Counted from the stretch's first letter, positions 1 to 8,568 are shown. The stretch is 64,000 nucleotides of DNA from Microbacterium ureisolvens (GCF_015278315.1 NZ_JADIJE010000013.1:1-64000); one strand, 5' to 3'. Made by a program: numbers and translations. Notes: a model not told the origin generated them from the sequence alone.

Positions 1-681
1 GGCCGGCGCCCGACCGGCCGGGTCCGCGGTCGCCGCAGGATCCGCGGCGAGAGGGGCGGTCGCGTCGTCACCCGAATCGGACGCGACCGCGGGGGCGGGC
101 TGCGCGGAAGCCGTTCGCGCGCCTGCCCGTGAGGACCGGTCGGCCTGGGCCGCCCGGACGATGAGGAATACGAGCCCGCCGGTGACGGCGAGGCCGAGCA
201 CGAACCCGAGGACGCCGAGCACAGAGACGCCGGAGCCGGCGTCCCACGCCCACGGCGCGAAGCCGGTCAGTGCCCACAGCGGCCACAGCAGCACGTTGCG
301 CAGCCACGGGATGACCGGCACGATCCCGACGATCGCGAGGATGATGATGCCGGTCATCGCGGCGTCGTAGCGGCCGCGGAAGAGTTCGCGGAGGTGGATG
401 CGGCCGTCGGTGTCGGGCAGCAGCGCCCAGGCCAGGGCGTAGACGAGGAGCGCCGGGAACCCCAGCAGCGCGACGACCACGAAGATCCCGCGCACGATGA
501 TGGGGTCGATCCGCAGGCGGGCGGCGAGCCCGCCGCACACGCCGCCCAGCCACGCGTCGGCGCGCACGACGCCCAGGCCCTCCACCCACGAGAAGAACCG
601 GTCCGACCATGTCGGCAGCCTCGGAGGGGCGGTCGGCGGGGGTCCCGGATCGAGAGGTGGTGCGGAGGTCGTGTCGGTCAT
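1..681 (-). CDS. PspC-domain membrane protein (3' end cut by window)
   Basis: At least 227 residues; the C-terminus lies beyond the left edge. Starts MTDTTSAPPLD. A Pro-rich N-terminus is followed by a PspC domain (about residues 38-95) with the typical AWLGGVCGGLAARLRID start and a membrane helix (LLGFPALLVYALAWALLP), then two more hydrophobic segments and an Ala/Asp-rich tail. It is transcribed away from a PspC-containing sensor kinase 115 bp off, whose operon also encodes a LuxR-type regulator. The set resembles the EsrI-EsrS-EsrR envelope-stress system of Corynebacterium, where the PspC protein restrains the kinase. That role is inferred from the arrangement. Confidence 0.85.
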   Translation of the reverse strand, partial: MTDTTSAPPLDPGPPPTAPPRLPTWSDRFFSWVEGLGVVRADAWLGGVCGGLAARLRIDPIIVRGIFVVVALLGFPALLVYALAWALLPDTDGRIHLRELFRGRYDAAMTGIIILAIVGIVPVIPWLRNVLLWPLWALTGFAPWAWDAGSGVSVLGVLGFVLGLAVTGGLVFLIVRAAQADRSSRAGARTASAQPAPAVASDSGDDATAPLAADPAATADPAGRAPA

Positions 682-795
682 GGTTCCACCCTGGCGGCGC
701 CCGGCGAACGCCCGCTATGGGGTGATCCCCTGAGTCGTCCCTGATCCTCGGCGCCCGGTGTGGTCGGGGGTGGTGGGCGATGATTGGATGTGCAC

Positions 796-2181
796 ATGCC
801 CGCCGCGCCGACTCCTCCGCCTGCCGCAGGTGCGGCGGTGTCCGAGGGCCGGGCGGAGGCGCCGGCGCCCGCATCGGCCGCCCCTCGGCCGCAGCCGCCC
901 GACCGACCGCCGCTGCGACGTCCGCGCGACTGTGCGGTGTCGGGGGTGTCGGCTGGCCTCGCCCGCCACCTGGGCCGGCCGCTGTGGGTGGTACGGGGTG
1001 CCTTCATCGCCCTCACCCTCGTGGGGCTCGCGGGCGCCCTGCTGTACGCCTGGCTCTGGGTGTTCGTGCCGTGGGAGGAGCCCGCGGGCGACCCGGCCCG
1101 CACGCAGGGCGACGGCGTCTCACAGGTGCGCGCCGAGCCCACCCGCCGCGCTCCCGTCGCATGGATCCTCGCCGGCCTCTCGATCGTGGTGGTGCTGCTG
1201 ACCGTGGCGGGCATCGCGCTGTTCGGCGCGAACGGCGTCGTGTGGACCTCGCTCCCGGGCTGGACCGGCGGCGTGCTCGTCGCGACCGCGCTCGCGGTGG
1301 GCGCCGGCGCGTGGGCGACGCTCGTGGATCAGCGCGATCCGGCGCGGGGGCCTGCGCACGAGAACGTGGTGCGGATCGTCGTGACGGCTGGACTCGCCGT
1401 GCTGCTGCTGGCGCAGCTGACGGCGCTGCAGCGGACGGGCGTCGCGGGCTTCGGGTTCGCCCTCGTGACGATCGCCGGCATCGCCCTCGTGTATACGTCG
1501 ATCCTGGTCGACCGCTGGCGCGAGCTCTCGGGGGAGCGGGTGCGGCGCATCCGCGAGGAGCAGCGGTCCGAGATGGCCGCCCACCTCCACGACTCCGTGC
1601 TGCAGACGCTCGCCCTCATCCAGAACCGCGCCGGCGCCTCGAGTGAAGTGGCGCGCCTGGCTCGTGCGCAGGAGCGCGAGCTGCGCGCCTGGCTCTACGA
1701 CGGGGACGCGCCCGCCGACAGCGACCTGCCCACCGACCTGCGGGACTACGCCGCCGCGCTCGAGCTCGACTACCCGGTGCGGATCGACGTCGTCTCGGCG
1801 GGCCTTCCCGCCGAGCGCGCGAGCGGCGAGGTCGCGGCGGCCTCGCGCGAGGCGATGCTGAACGCGGCGCGGCACGCCGGCGGTGAGGTGTCGGTGTACA
1901 TCGAGGGCAACGCGAGCGCCGTCGACGTCTACGTCCGCGACCGCGGCCCCGGGTTCGACCTCGGCGACATCCCCGACGACAGGCTCGGCATCCGTCAATC
2001 CATCCTCGGCCGCATGCGGCGCGCCGGCGGTTCGGCAACGGTGCGACGCGGCGCGGGCGGCGGCACCGAGGTGCACCTGCGGTTCGCCGCACCGCCCCGC
2101 GCGACGACCTCCGCGACCACGCCGGCCGGAGCGGCCGAGGGCGGCACAGCTTCCACGCCCGGAGACACGGAGGCCTCGTGA
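796..2181 (+). CDS. PspC-domain sensor histidine kinase (HisKA_3/NarL type)
   Basis: 461 residues. A Pro/Ala-rich leader precedes a PspC domain (about 38-95) starting CAVSGVSAGLARHLGRP. Four hydrophobic helices follow (roughly 120-245), then a dimerisation/phosphoacceptor helix with AHLHDSVLQTLAL (phospho-His about 265) and a HATPase_c domain with N-box REAMLNAARHAGG and G-box DRGPGFDLG. Such kinases phosphorylate a LuxR-type partner; that partner overlaps the stop codon. TTG 784 and GTG 790 are alternative starts; ATG 796 was chosen because it is the only ATG before the PspC domain. Likely senses envelope stress together with the divergent PspC protein (inference). Confidence 0.88.
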   Translation: MPAAPTPPPAAGAAVSEGRAEAPAPASAAPRPQPPDRPPLRRPRDCAVSGVSAGLARHLGRPLWVVRGAFIALTLVGLAGALLYAWLWVFVPWEEPAGDPARTQGDGVSQVRAEPTRRAPVAWILAGLSIVVVLLTVAGIALFGANGVVWTSLPGWTGGVLVATALAVGAGAWATLVDQRDPARGPAHENVVRIVVTAGLAVLLLAQLTALQRTGVAGFGFALVTIAGIALVYTSILVDRWRELSGERVRRIREEQRSEMAAHLHDSVLQTLALIQNRAGASSEVARLARAQERELRAWLYDGDAPADSDLPTDLRDYAAALELDYPVRIDVVSAGLPAERASGEVAAASREAMLNAARHAGGEVSVYIEGNASAVDVYVRDRGPGFDLGDIPDDRLGIRQSILGRMRRAGGSATVRRGAGGGTEVHLRFAAPPRATTSATTPAGAAEGGTASTPGDTEAS

Positions 2182-2858
2182 CCGACACTCCCGTCCGCGT
2201 GGTCATCGTCGACGACCACTCGATCTTCCGCTCGGGCCTGCGCGCCGACCTCGACTCGTCGATCGACGTGGTCGGCGAGGCGGCCGACGCCGCAGCGGCC
2301 GTCGCCGTGATCGAGGCCACCCGCCCCGACGTCGTGCTGCTCGATGTGCACCTTCCGGCGGGGCCGGGCGCGGCATCCGGTCCGGACGCCTCCGGAGGAG
2401 AGGCCGTCATCCGCGGGGCGTCACCCGCGGTTCCCGCCACCCGCTTCCTCGCGCTGAGCGTGTCGGACGCCGCCGAGGACGTCGTGCGCGTCATCCGCGC
2501 CGGCGCCCGCGGCTACATCACGAAGGGCTCCTCGGGCGCCGAGGTGAGCCGGGCGGTCCACACCGTCGCGGGCGGCGACGCGGTGTTCTCGCCGCGGCTG
2601 GCGGGCTTCGTGCTCGACGCCTTCGGTGCTGCCGTGGGCGAGACGGCGGCGACCAGCGACGAGCTGGACCGCCTGTCGTCGCGCGAGCAGGAGGTGATGC
2701 GGCTCATCGCCCGCGGCTACGCGTACAAGGAGGTCGCCGCCGAGCTCTTCATCTCCATGAAGACGGTCGAGACGCACGTCTCATCGGTGCTGCGCAAGCT
2801 GCAGCTGTCGTCGCGGTACGAGCTGACCGCGTGGGCGTCGGCGCGCCGCCTGCTCTGA
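2178..2858 (+). CDS. LuxR/NarL-family response regulator
   Basis: 226 residues. Receiver domain (about 1-130) with acidic pocket VDDH at 11-14, phospho-acceptor Asp56 in VVLLDVHLP and the conserved Lys of YITKGSS. C-terminal LuxR HTH (about 160-222) with SSREQEVMRLIARGYAYKEVA and FISMKTVETHVSSVLRKL. The receiver has a Gly/Ala/Pro-rich insertion (PAGPGAASGPDASGGEAV) right after the phosphorylation site, unusual for the family. Its GTG start overlaps the kinase stop codon (GTGA), so the two are translationally coupled. Expected to bind DNA as a phosphorylated dimer; targets unknown, possibly this locus. Confidence 0.9.
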   Translation: MTDTPVRVVIVDDHSIFRSGLRADLDSSIDVVGEAADAAAAVAVIEATRPDVVLLDVHLPAGPGAASGPDASGGEAVIRGASPAVPATRFLALSVSDAAEDVVRVIRAGARGYITKGSSGAEVSRAVHTVAGGDAVFSPRLAGFVLDAFGAAVGETAATSDELDRLSSREQEVMRLIARGYAYKEVAAELFISMKTVETHVSSVLRKLQLSSRYELTAWASARRLL

Positions 2859-2921
2859 CCTGGGAGGGAACGGACGCCGCGGCCGCCGACATCCGTCACC
2901 GCACGCACGACGCGAGATCCC

Positions 2922-2946
2922 TTGTATCCCAATAGTTGGTATGCAA
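2922..2946. promoter_or_regulatory. OhrR/MarR-type operator palindrome
   Basis: 25-bp imperfect palindrome of the form TTGyATnCCAA-nnn-TTGGnATrCAA, ending 10 bp before the ATG of the OhrR-like gene at 2957. This position is typical for autorepression by MarR/OhrR proteins, whose sites are AT-rich palindromes; the surrounding DNA is far more GC-rich. The assignment to the neighbouring regulator is inferred. Confidence 0.7.
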
Positions 2947-2956
2947 AGCTCTTTCC

Positions 2957-3448
2957 ATGGCCGCGCACGCGACGACACTCGAATCCTCGGTGTGCTTCGC
3001 GCTCTACTCTTCGATGCAGACGACGCTGCAGCTCTATCGCGACCTCCTCGCACCGTGGGGCCTGACCTACCAGCAGCTCATGGTGCTCGCGGTCGTCTGG
3101 GAACGCGGCGACGTCTCACCGGGGGAGCTCGCAGAGACGCTCTGCCTCGACGCCAGCAGCGTGTCGGGGCTCGTCGGGCGGCTGGAGCGCATGGGATTCC
3201 TCCAGCGCGAGCACCGCGCGTCCGACCGGCGCTCGGTGCGCGTCACGGCCACAGAGCACGCCCTCGAGGTGCGCGGCGAGCTCGGCCACATCGAACGCTG
3301 CGTGGCCGAGGCCATGCAGGTCACCCCCGCCGACGCGGAGGCCGTCGTCGCGACGCTCCGCTCCCTTCGCGGCTCGATGCTCCGCTACGACGCGCGGGCG
3401 GCGGTCGCGGCATCCGCCTCACGATCCCCCAGGAAGGACAGCGCATGA
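2957..3448 (+). CDS. OhrR-like MarR-family thiol-peroxide sensor
   Basis: 163 residues. The N-terminus, with Cys13 in ESSVCFALYSS, aligns with the OhrR hallmark (reactive Cys15 of Bacillus OhrR in LCFLLYASS), and Tyr residues that contact the oxidised Cys are retained (QLYRDLL, GLTYQQL). The winged-helix core carries LCLDASSVSGLVGRLERMGFL and the wing EHRASDRRSVRV. OhrR proteins leave DNA when the Cys is oxidised by organic hydroperoxides. A palindrome lies just upstream. The ATG overlaps nothing, and its stop overlaps the start of a glutathione peroxidase (ATGA). OhrR usually controls Ohr; here the coupled target is a peroxidase of another fold. Confidence 0.87.
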   Translation: MAAHATTLESSVCFALYSSMQTTLQLYRDLLAPWGLTYQQLMVLAVVWERGDVSPGELAETLCLDASSVSGLVGRLERMGFLQREHRASDRRSVRVTATEHALEVRGELGHIERCVAEAMQVTPADAEAVVATLRSLRGSMLRYDARAAVAASASRSPRKDSA

Positions 3449-3942
3449 CCCTCGAAGACATCCCCGTCACCACCATCCACGGCGAGCAGACCACCTTCGG
3501 CGACCTGGTCGACGGAAAGCTCGCCCTCGTCGTCAACGTCGCCTCCCGCTGCGGACTCTCGCCGCAGTACGAGCAGCTCGAGGCCCTGCAGAAGGCATAT
3601 GCCGACCGTGGCTTCACCGTGGTCGGCTTCCCGAGCAACCAGTTCCTGCAGGAGCTGTCGACCGAAGAGGCCGTCGCCGAGTACTGCTCGACGACGTGGG
3701 GCGTGACCTTCCCGATGTCGGAGAAAGTGCGCGTGAACGGCCGCAGCGCCCACCCGCTGTACAAGGAGCTCACCGGAACCCCCGACGTCGACGGCAACAA
3801 GGGCCGGATCACGTGGAACTTCGAGAAGTTCCTCGTGAGCCCCACCGGCGAGGTCAAGCGGTTCTCGCCGCAGACCAAGCCCGACGCGCCCGAAGTCGTC
3901 GACACGATCGAGGCGTGGCTGCTCGAAGGCGAGAGCGCGTAG
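3445..3942 (+). CDS. Glutathione peroxidase-family thiol peroxidase
   Basis: 165 residues, full length for the bacterial BsaA/BtuE-like family. The peroxidatic Cys36 lies in NVASRCGLSPQY; the Gln of the NQF motif (position 66) and the Trp/Asn of ITWNFEKF complete the catalytic tetrad. Where many family members have FPCNQF, this one has FPSNQF. The second Cys (Cys81 in AEYCSTTWG), 45 residues after Cys36, fits the resolving Cys of thioredoxin-dependent enzymes. Actinobacteria lack glutathione, so thioredoxin or mycothiol systems are the likely reductants (inference). AGGAAGG ribosome site; start overlaps the OhrR-like gene's stop. Confidence 0.93.
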   Translation: MTLEDIPVTTIHGEQTTFGDLVDGKLALVVNVASRCGLSPQYEQLEALQKAYADRGFTVVGFPSNQFLQELSTEEAVAEYCSTTWGVTFPMSEKVRVNGRSAHPLYKELTGTPDVDGNKGRITWNFEKFLVSPTGEVKRFSPQTKPDAPEVVDTIEAWLLEGESA

Positions 3943-3948
3943 CGCGGA

Positions 3949-3977
3949 GACGGATGCCGCAGCACGCGGCATCCGTC
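3949..3977. terminator. Hairpin terminator built from GGATGCC repeats
   Basis: Perfect 12-bp stem GACGGATGCCGC / GCGGCATCCGTC with an AGCAC loop, 7 nt after the peroxidase stop codon. No T-tract follows. Both arms contain the 9-mer that is over-represented across the window. Confidence 0.7.
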
Positions 3978-4033
3978 CGCAGCACGCGCCGCGGTCGGAG
4001 CCGGTCCCGCCGATGGCCTCTAGGCTCGGGACC

Positions 4034-4915
4034 GTGGGCGGTGCGCAGAAGGACCTCACGATCACAGCGGTGCTCGCGCGGATCGTGCGCGGCGCCGCGG
4101 AGCAGGTCGAGGCCACGGCGGCGGCGGCGCTCGCCGACGAGCCGGACGGCGTCCACCAGCACCGGGTCCGCGTGCGGCGGCTGCGCAGCGTGCTCGCCGG
4201 CTTCGAAGACGAGCTGGACGCGCGCGCGGCACAGCGGCTGCGGGTGCTCTTCGCACAGTGGGGGAGCGAGCTCGGCGTCGTGCGCGACATCGAGGTGCGC
4301 GCGACGGTCGCCGAAGAGACTCTGGCGGAGGCCGGGATCGACGACCCCGCCGTCGTGCGGCGGCTCGTCGACAGCGAGCGCGGGGCGTACACCGTCGCCC
4401 ACGCGCGGCTGGTCGACCTCGCGCGCGAGCCACGGGCGCTGGAGAGGGACCGGGAGCTGCGCGAATTCGTCGACGCGCTGGTCGTGGTCGAACCCGAGCG
4501 CAAGGCCGCTCCCGTGCTGTCGGACGCGCTGCAGGCGCAGACCAAGCGCGTTCTGAAGGCCGGACGCCGTCTCGATGAGTCCGACGAGCGCTATCACGAC
4601 GTCCGCAAGGCCGCGCGCCGGGCCAAATACGTCGCCGAAGCGGTCGCGGAGGCGGCCCCGGGCCTGTGGACCGAGAAGGTCGAGGCGCTGGCGGCGGCCG
4701 GAGACGATCTGCACGACGCGCTCGGCGACCACCGAGACGGCATGCTCCTGGCCCGCCATGCCCGGCGCCAGGGCGCGCTGGCTGCCCGCGCCGGCGAGCG
4801 GTCCGACGCGTACGACACGATCGCGGACCTGGCGCAGAGCGCGGCCGAGGACAAGCTGGCCGAGGTGCCGAAGGCGCTGCGGCAGCTCAAGGACGCGGCA
4901 TCCGATCTCCCATGA
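4034..4915 (+). CDS. CHAD-domain protein
   Basis: 293 residues, almost wholly an alpha-helical CHAD domain: conserved basic/His positions in VHQHRVRVRRLRSVLAGF, RDIEVR, and the second repeat DERYHDVRKAARRAKYVAEA. CHAD proteins bind inorganic polyphosphate. No CYTH/triphosphatase domain is fused, so this is a stand-alone binder. GTG 4034 is preferred over ATG 4013 because a TAGGCT -10 box (4021-4026) lies between them, 7 nt before the GTG, suggesting a leaderless transcript. No evident partner next door. Confidence 0.85.
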   Translation: MGGAQKDLTITAVLARIVRGAAEQVEATAAAALADEPDGVHQHRVRVRRLRSVLAGFEDELDARAAQRLRVLFAQWGSELGVVRDIEVRATVAEETLAEAGIDDPAVVRRLVDSERGAYTVAHARLVDLAREPRALERDRELREFVDALVVVEPERKAAPVLSDALQAQTKRVLKAGRRLDESDERYHDVRKAARRAKYVAEAVAEAAPGLWTEKVEALAAAGDDLHDALGDHRDGMLLARHARRQGALAARAGERSDAYDTIADLAQSAAEDKLAEVPKALRQLKDAASDLP

Positions 4916-4971
4916 TGGCCACGTCGCCGCCCGACACGGGTGTCGGTGCGCGCGCCTAGACTTGACGAGCA

Positions 4972-7428
4972 ATGACGGACGCCAGCACCCCACTCATCGT
5001 CGGCAGAGACATCGGCCCGCAGGCCCCCGGGGCACGAGCGGACGACGACCTGCTCGCCGGGCTCAACCCGCAGCAGCGCGAAGCCGTGACCTATCGCGGC
5101 CAGGCGCTGCTCATCGTCGCGGGCGCGGGGTCCGGCAAGACGAGCGTGCTGACGCGCCGCATCGCGTCGCTGCTGCGCAACCGCGAGGCGTGGCCCAGCC
5201 AGATCCTCGCGATCACCTTCACCAACAAGGCGGCCGGCGAGATGCGCGAGCGCGTCGAGCACCTGGTCGGCGACGCCGCGCGCGGCATGTGGATCTCGAC
5301 GTTCCACTCGGCGTGCGTGCGGATCCTCCGCCGCGAGGCCGAGCAGTTCGGTTTCACGAAGTCGTTCACGATCTACGACTCGGGCGACTCGCGCGCGCTC
5401 ATCAAGCGCCTCGTCAAGGAGCATGAGGCCGACGCGTTCGGCCTGACGCCCGCCGCAGTGCAGGGCAAGATCTCGCGCCTGAAGAACGAGCTGGCGGATG
5501 CCGAGTCCTACGCCCGCACGGCCAACATGAGCGACCCCGCCGAGCGGGTGTTCGTCGAGCTGTTCGCCGCGTACCAGCGCGAGCTGCAGCGGGCCAACGC
5601 GTTCGACTTCGACGACCTCATCGCGCAGACGGTGTTCCTGTTCCGCGCGTTCCCCCAGGTCGCCGACGTGTACCGTCGCCGCTTCCGCCACGTGCTGGTC
5701 GACGAGTACCAGGACACCAACCACGCGCAGTACGCGCTGATCCACGAACTGACCCGCCCGCCCGGGTCGGACGCCGCGCCCCTCGCCGGGTCCGGCGGCA
5801 TGATGATCTTCGAGCCCGAGCCGGCCGCCGAGGACGGCGCCTCGCTCACCGTGGTCGGCGACTCCGACCAGTCCATCTACGCCTTCCGCGGCGCCGACAT
5901 CCGCAACATCAGCGAGTTCGAGAAGGACTTCCCGGGCGCCAAGGTCGTGCTCCTCGAGCAGAACTACCGCTCGACGCAGAACATCCTCTCGGCCGCGAAC
6001 GCCGTCATCAGCCACAACTTCGACCGCAAAGACAAGCGCCTGTGGACCGACGTCGGCGAGGGCGAGAAGATCATCGGCTTCACCGGCTACTCGCAGCACG
6101 ACGAGGCGCAGTTCGTCGCCGACGAGATCGAGACCCTCCGCCGCGCGGGCGTCGCGTACTCGCAGATCGCGGTCTTCTACCGCACCAACTCGCAGTCCCG
6201 TGCGCTGGAAGAGATCTTCATCCGCTCGGCCCTGCCCTACAAGATCATGGGCGGCACGAAGTTCTACGAGCGCGCCGAGATCAAGGACGCCCTGGCCTAC
6301 CTCGTGGCGGTCGCCAACCCGGCCGACGAGATGGCGATGCGCCGCATCATCAACCGGCCGCGTCGCGGCATCGGCGATGTGACCATCGAGACCATCTCGC
6401 GATACGCGGCCGACGAGGGCATCACCTTCCGCGACGCCCTCGCGAACTCGTCGGCGCTGGGCGTCGGGCCCAAGATCCAGGCGGCCATCGCGCATCTGGA
6501 CGCGGTGCTGGCCGAGGCATCCGAGATCATGCTCCCTGCCTCGGGCGAGCTCGCCCCGCCGACCGCCGTCGCCGACGGGCTGCAGCTGCTGCTGAACAAG
6601 AGCGGCTACTACGACGCGCTGCGCGCCAGCAAGGACGCCCAGGACGAGGCCCGCATCGAGAACCTCGACGAGCTCATCGCCGTCGCACGCGAGTTCGCGC
6701 GCAACAACCCCGAGGGCACGATCCTCGACTTCCTCACCGAGGTGGCGCTCGTGTCCGACGCCGACGACCTCGAAGACGCCTCCGGCTCGGTCGCGCTCAT
6801 GACGATGCACACGGCCAAGGGCCTCGAGTACGACGCCGTCTTCGTGACCGGGGTCGAGGAGGACCTCATCCCGCACCGCATCTCGGCCAACGAGCCCGGC
6901 GGCCCGCAGGAGGAGCGGCGGCTGTTCTACGTCGGTATCACGCGGGCCCGCCAGCGCCTGTACCTCTCGCTCGCGATGACCCGCGCGCAGTTCGGCGAGG
7001 TCACCGTGGCGATGCCGAGCCGGTTCCTGCAGGAGATCCCCGTCGAGCTGCTGCACTGGCGCCAGTCGCCCGGCGACGTCAACTCCCGCGGCGGCACCCA
7101 GTCGCGCGCGCTCAACGCGCGACGCGGATCGGGGTCGGGCTTCGGCGGCGGCTCCGGCGGGCGGCGCTACGGCGACGACCTCGTGCCGCTCGCGCGCCGC
7201 GAGCCGTCGACCAACCTCGAGCGCTTCGCGAACAAGATCCCCGCCAAGGTGCGCGACAACGGCGACCTCGAACTGGCGCCGGGCGACCGCATCCGTCACG
7301 ACGACTTCGGCGAAGGGCGGGTGGATGCCGTGACCGGCGACGGCGCCAAGCGCGTCGCGCACGTCCGCTTCGACTCGGCGGGGCCGAAGAAGCTGCTGAT
7401 CAAGATCGCGCCGATCGAGAAGCTCTGA
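4972..7428 (+). CDS. pcrA: ATP-dependent DNA helicase PcrA/UvrD
   Basis: 818 residues, superfamily 1A 3'-5' helicase. Walker A GAGSGKT at 51-57 preceded by LNPQQREAV (Q motif), motif Ia TFTNKAAGEMRER, Walker B VDEYQDTN, motif III GDSDQSIYAFRGAD, motif IV QNYRSTQNIL, motif V TMHTAKGLEYDAVF, motif VI YVGITRARQRLY. A Pro/Gly-rich insertion (about 262-285) lies between Walker B and motif III. The C-terminus ends in a Tudor-like fold (LAPGDRIRHDDFGEGRV) that in PcrA contacts RNA polymerase. Acts in nucleotide excision repair and removal of stalled complexes. TAGACT -10 box at 4957-4962. Confidence 0.97.
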   Translation: MTDASTPLIVGRDIGPQAPGARADDDLLAGLNPQQREAVTYRGQALLIVAGAGSGKTSVLTRRIASLLRNREAWPSQILAITFTNKAAGEMRERVEHLVGDAARGMWISTFHSACVRILRREAEQFGFTKSFTIYDSGDSRALIKRLVKEHEADAFGLTPAAVQGKISRLKNELADAESYARTANMSDPAERVFVELFAAYQRELQRANAFDFDDLIAQTVFLFRAFPQVADVYRRRFRHVLVDEYQDTNHAQYALIHELTRPPGSDAAPLAGSGGMMIFEPEPAAEDGASLTVVGDSDQSIYAFRGADIRNISEFEKDFPGAKVVLLEQNYRSTQNILSAANAVISHNFDRKDKRLWTDVGEGEKIIGFTGYSQHDEAQFVADEIETLRRAGVAYSQIAVFYRTNSQSRALEEIFIRSALPYKIMGGTKFYERAEIKDALAYLVAVANPADEMAMRRIINRPRRGIGDVTIETISRYAADEGITFRDALANSSALGVGPKIQAAIAHLDAVLAEASEIMLPASGELAPPTAVADGLQLLLNKSGYYDALRASKDAQDEARIENLDELIAVAREFARNNPEGTILDFLTEVALVSDADDLEDASGSVALMTMHTAKGLEYDAVFVTGVEEDLIPHRISANEPGGPQEERRLFYVGITRARQRLYLSLAMTRAQFGEVTVAMPSRFLQEIPVELLHWRQSPGDVNSRGGTQSRALNARRGSGSGFGGGSGGRRYGDDLVPLARREPSTNLERFANKIPAKVRDNGDLELAPGDRIRHDDFGEGRVDAVTGDGAKRVAHVRFDSAGPKKLLIKIAPIEKL

Positions 7429-7455
7429 CCGGAGTCCTCCGCTGATGTCGTGGCG

Positions 7456-8079
7456 TCAGGGGGCGCTGTCGTCGGCCGGCGCACCCTCGACCAGCAGGTG
7501 GTGGTGGGCGAGCCGTCGCAGCGAGAGCATGACGGGTTCGTAGAGGGCCGTCCCCAGGACGGCGTAGGTCACCGCTGCGGAGCGCTCCATGGACGACACC
7601 GGTGCGATCTCCTCGGCCGCCACCTGGCGCATCGCGTCGCCGTAGCGGCGCAGGACGGCGGGGGAGGCATCCAGCCCGGCAGCCTCCAGGGCGCGCAGCG
7701 CCTCGTCCAGCTGAGCGACCGCGGTGAAGTCGGCGTCGTAGGTGAGGCCGAGCTCGGCGATCGCAGCGCGGGCGCGCGGGTAGTCGCCGCGGTCGCCGTC
7801 GACGTACGGCGGAAGCGCACCGACCGCGCGGCCGAGGGTTTCGATCGGGTCGTCGTCCGGTGCGTCCACCAGGGCGAGGATGTCGCGGACGCGCGACAGC
7901 GACAGGCCTCGCACGTCCGCGAGCGCGGCGATCAGACGCAGGCGGGCGAGGTGTTCGTCGCCGTACTCCGCCCGCGTCGTGGAGAGCGCCTCACCCCGGG
8001 GGAGCATGCCCTCGCGGATGTAGAACTTGACCGTCGCGACGGGCACGCCGCTTCGCTCCGACAGCTCTGAGATCTTCAT
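7456..8079 (-). CDS. MerR-family transcriptional regulator
   Basis: 207 residues. N-terminal MerR winged helix (about 1-70): MKISELSERSGVPVATVKFY, then a recognition segment ending RLRLIAALADVRGLSLSRVR. The 140-residue C-terminal part has no metal-binding Cys cluster and looks like an organic-ligand or undefined effector domain. It is divergent from a small membrane protein gene; between them lies a 21-bp dyad placed between a TTGACA -35 and a -10 with 18-19 bp spacing, the classic MerR promoter arrangement. Likely activates the membrane protein gene and controls itself (inference). Confidence 0.88.
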   Translation of the reverse strand: MKISELSERSGVPVATVKFYIREGMLPRGEALSTTRAEYGDEHLARLRLIAALADVRGLSLSRVRDILALVDAPDDDPIETLGRAVGALPPYVDGDRGDYPRARAAIAELGLTYDADFTAVAQLDEALRALEAAGLDASPAVLRRYGDAMRQVAAEEIAPVSSMERSAAVTYAVLGTALYEPVMLSLRRLAHHHLLVEGAPADDSAP

Positions 8080-8091
8080 GGCGCCTCCGTC

Positions 8092-8121
8092 TTGACATTG
8101 GATACTATAGCTATCCAATAT
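8092..8121 (+). promoter_or_regulatory. MerR-type promoter with TTGGATA dyad
   Basis: TTGACA -35 at 8092-8097, then the dyad TTGGATA-ctatagc-TATCCAA (8098-8118) filling the spacer, and CAATAT (8116-8121) as a plausible -10 with an 18-bp spacer. A further TATCCAA half site lies at 8135-8141, ahead of the start codon at 8152. Confidence 0.75.
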
Positions 8122-8151
8122 TGGAGAGTCGAACTATCCAAGGAGTTCAGC

Positions 8152-8568
8152 ATGGACCCGATCCTGACGATCGTCGCCGGCGCGACGATCCTCACCGTCA
8201 TCGGCATCATGTCCGGCGGCGCATTCCTTCTGCGCATCGCGTCCCGCGGACTGCCCTTCAACGGACTGCAGAAGACGTTCTTCCGGGCCGGCCACGCCCA
8301 CGCCGGGGTGCTGGTGCTGCTCGGGCTGGTGAGCCTGCTGCTCACCTCAGCCGCGGGAGCCGCGCTTGCCTGGCAGTGGGCGTCGGTCGGCGTGCTCGCC
8401 AGCGCGATCCTCATCCCGGCCGGATTCTTCCTGTCGGTGCTCGGGCAGGATCCGCAGCGGCCGGGCCGCGCGATCGCGCTGCTGTGGGCGGGGGTCATCG
8501 TGCTGGCCGCCTCGCTTCTGGCCGTCGGTGTCGGCGTGATCGCAGCGGGGGTCGCGGCGCTCGGGTGA
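8152..8568 (+). CDS. Small four-helix membrane protein under MerR control
   Basis: 138 residues with four predicted membrane helices (about 3-28, 48-68, 72-95, 108-135); starts MDPILTIVAGATILTVIG. AAGGAG ribosome site 7 nt upstream. No catalytic motif is visible and I do not recognise a characterised family. The conserved-looking loop is FNGLQKTFFRAGHAHAGVLV, with two His at the start of helix 2. The MerR-type promoter suggests an inducible role, for example transport of, or resistance to, the compound sensed by the divergent regulator; this is speculation from position. Confidence 0.75.
   Translation: MDPILTIVAGATILTVIGIMSGGAFLLRIASRGLPFNGLQKTFFRAGHAHAGVLVLLGLVSLLLTSAAGAALAWQWASVGVLASAILIPAGFFLSVLGQDPQRPGRAIALLWAGVIVLAASLLAVGVGVIAAGVAALG

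Noticed and set aside
4594..7362. 922-codon open frame on the - strand opposite pcrA
   Set aside because: Lies wholly antisense to a textbook helicase gene; its composition (Arg/Gly/Asp/Val repeats) is what the complementary strand of GC-rich codons gives.
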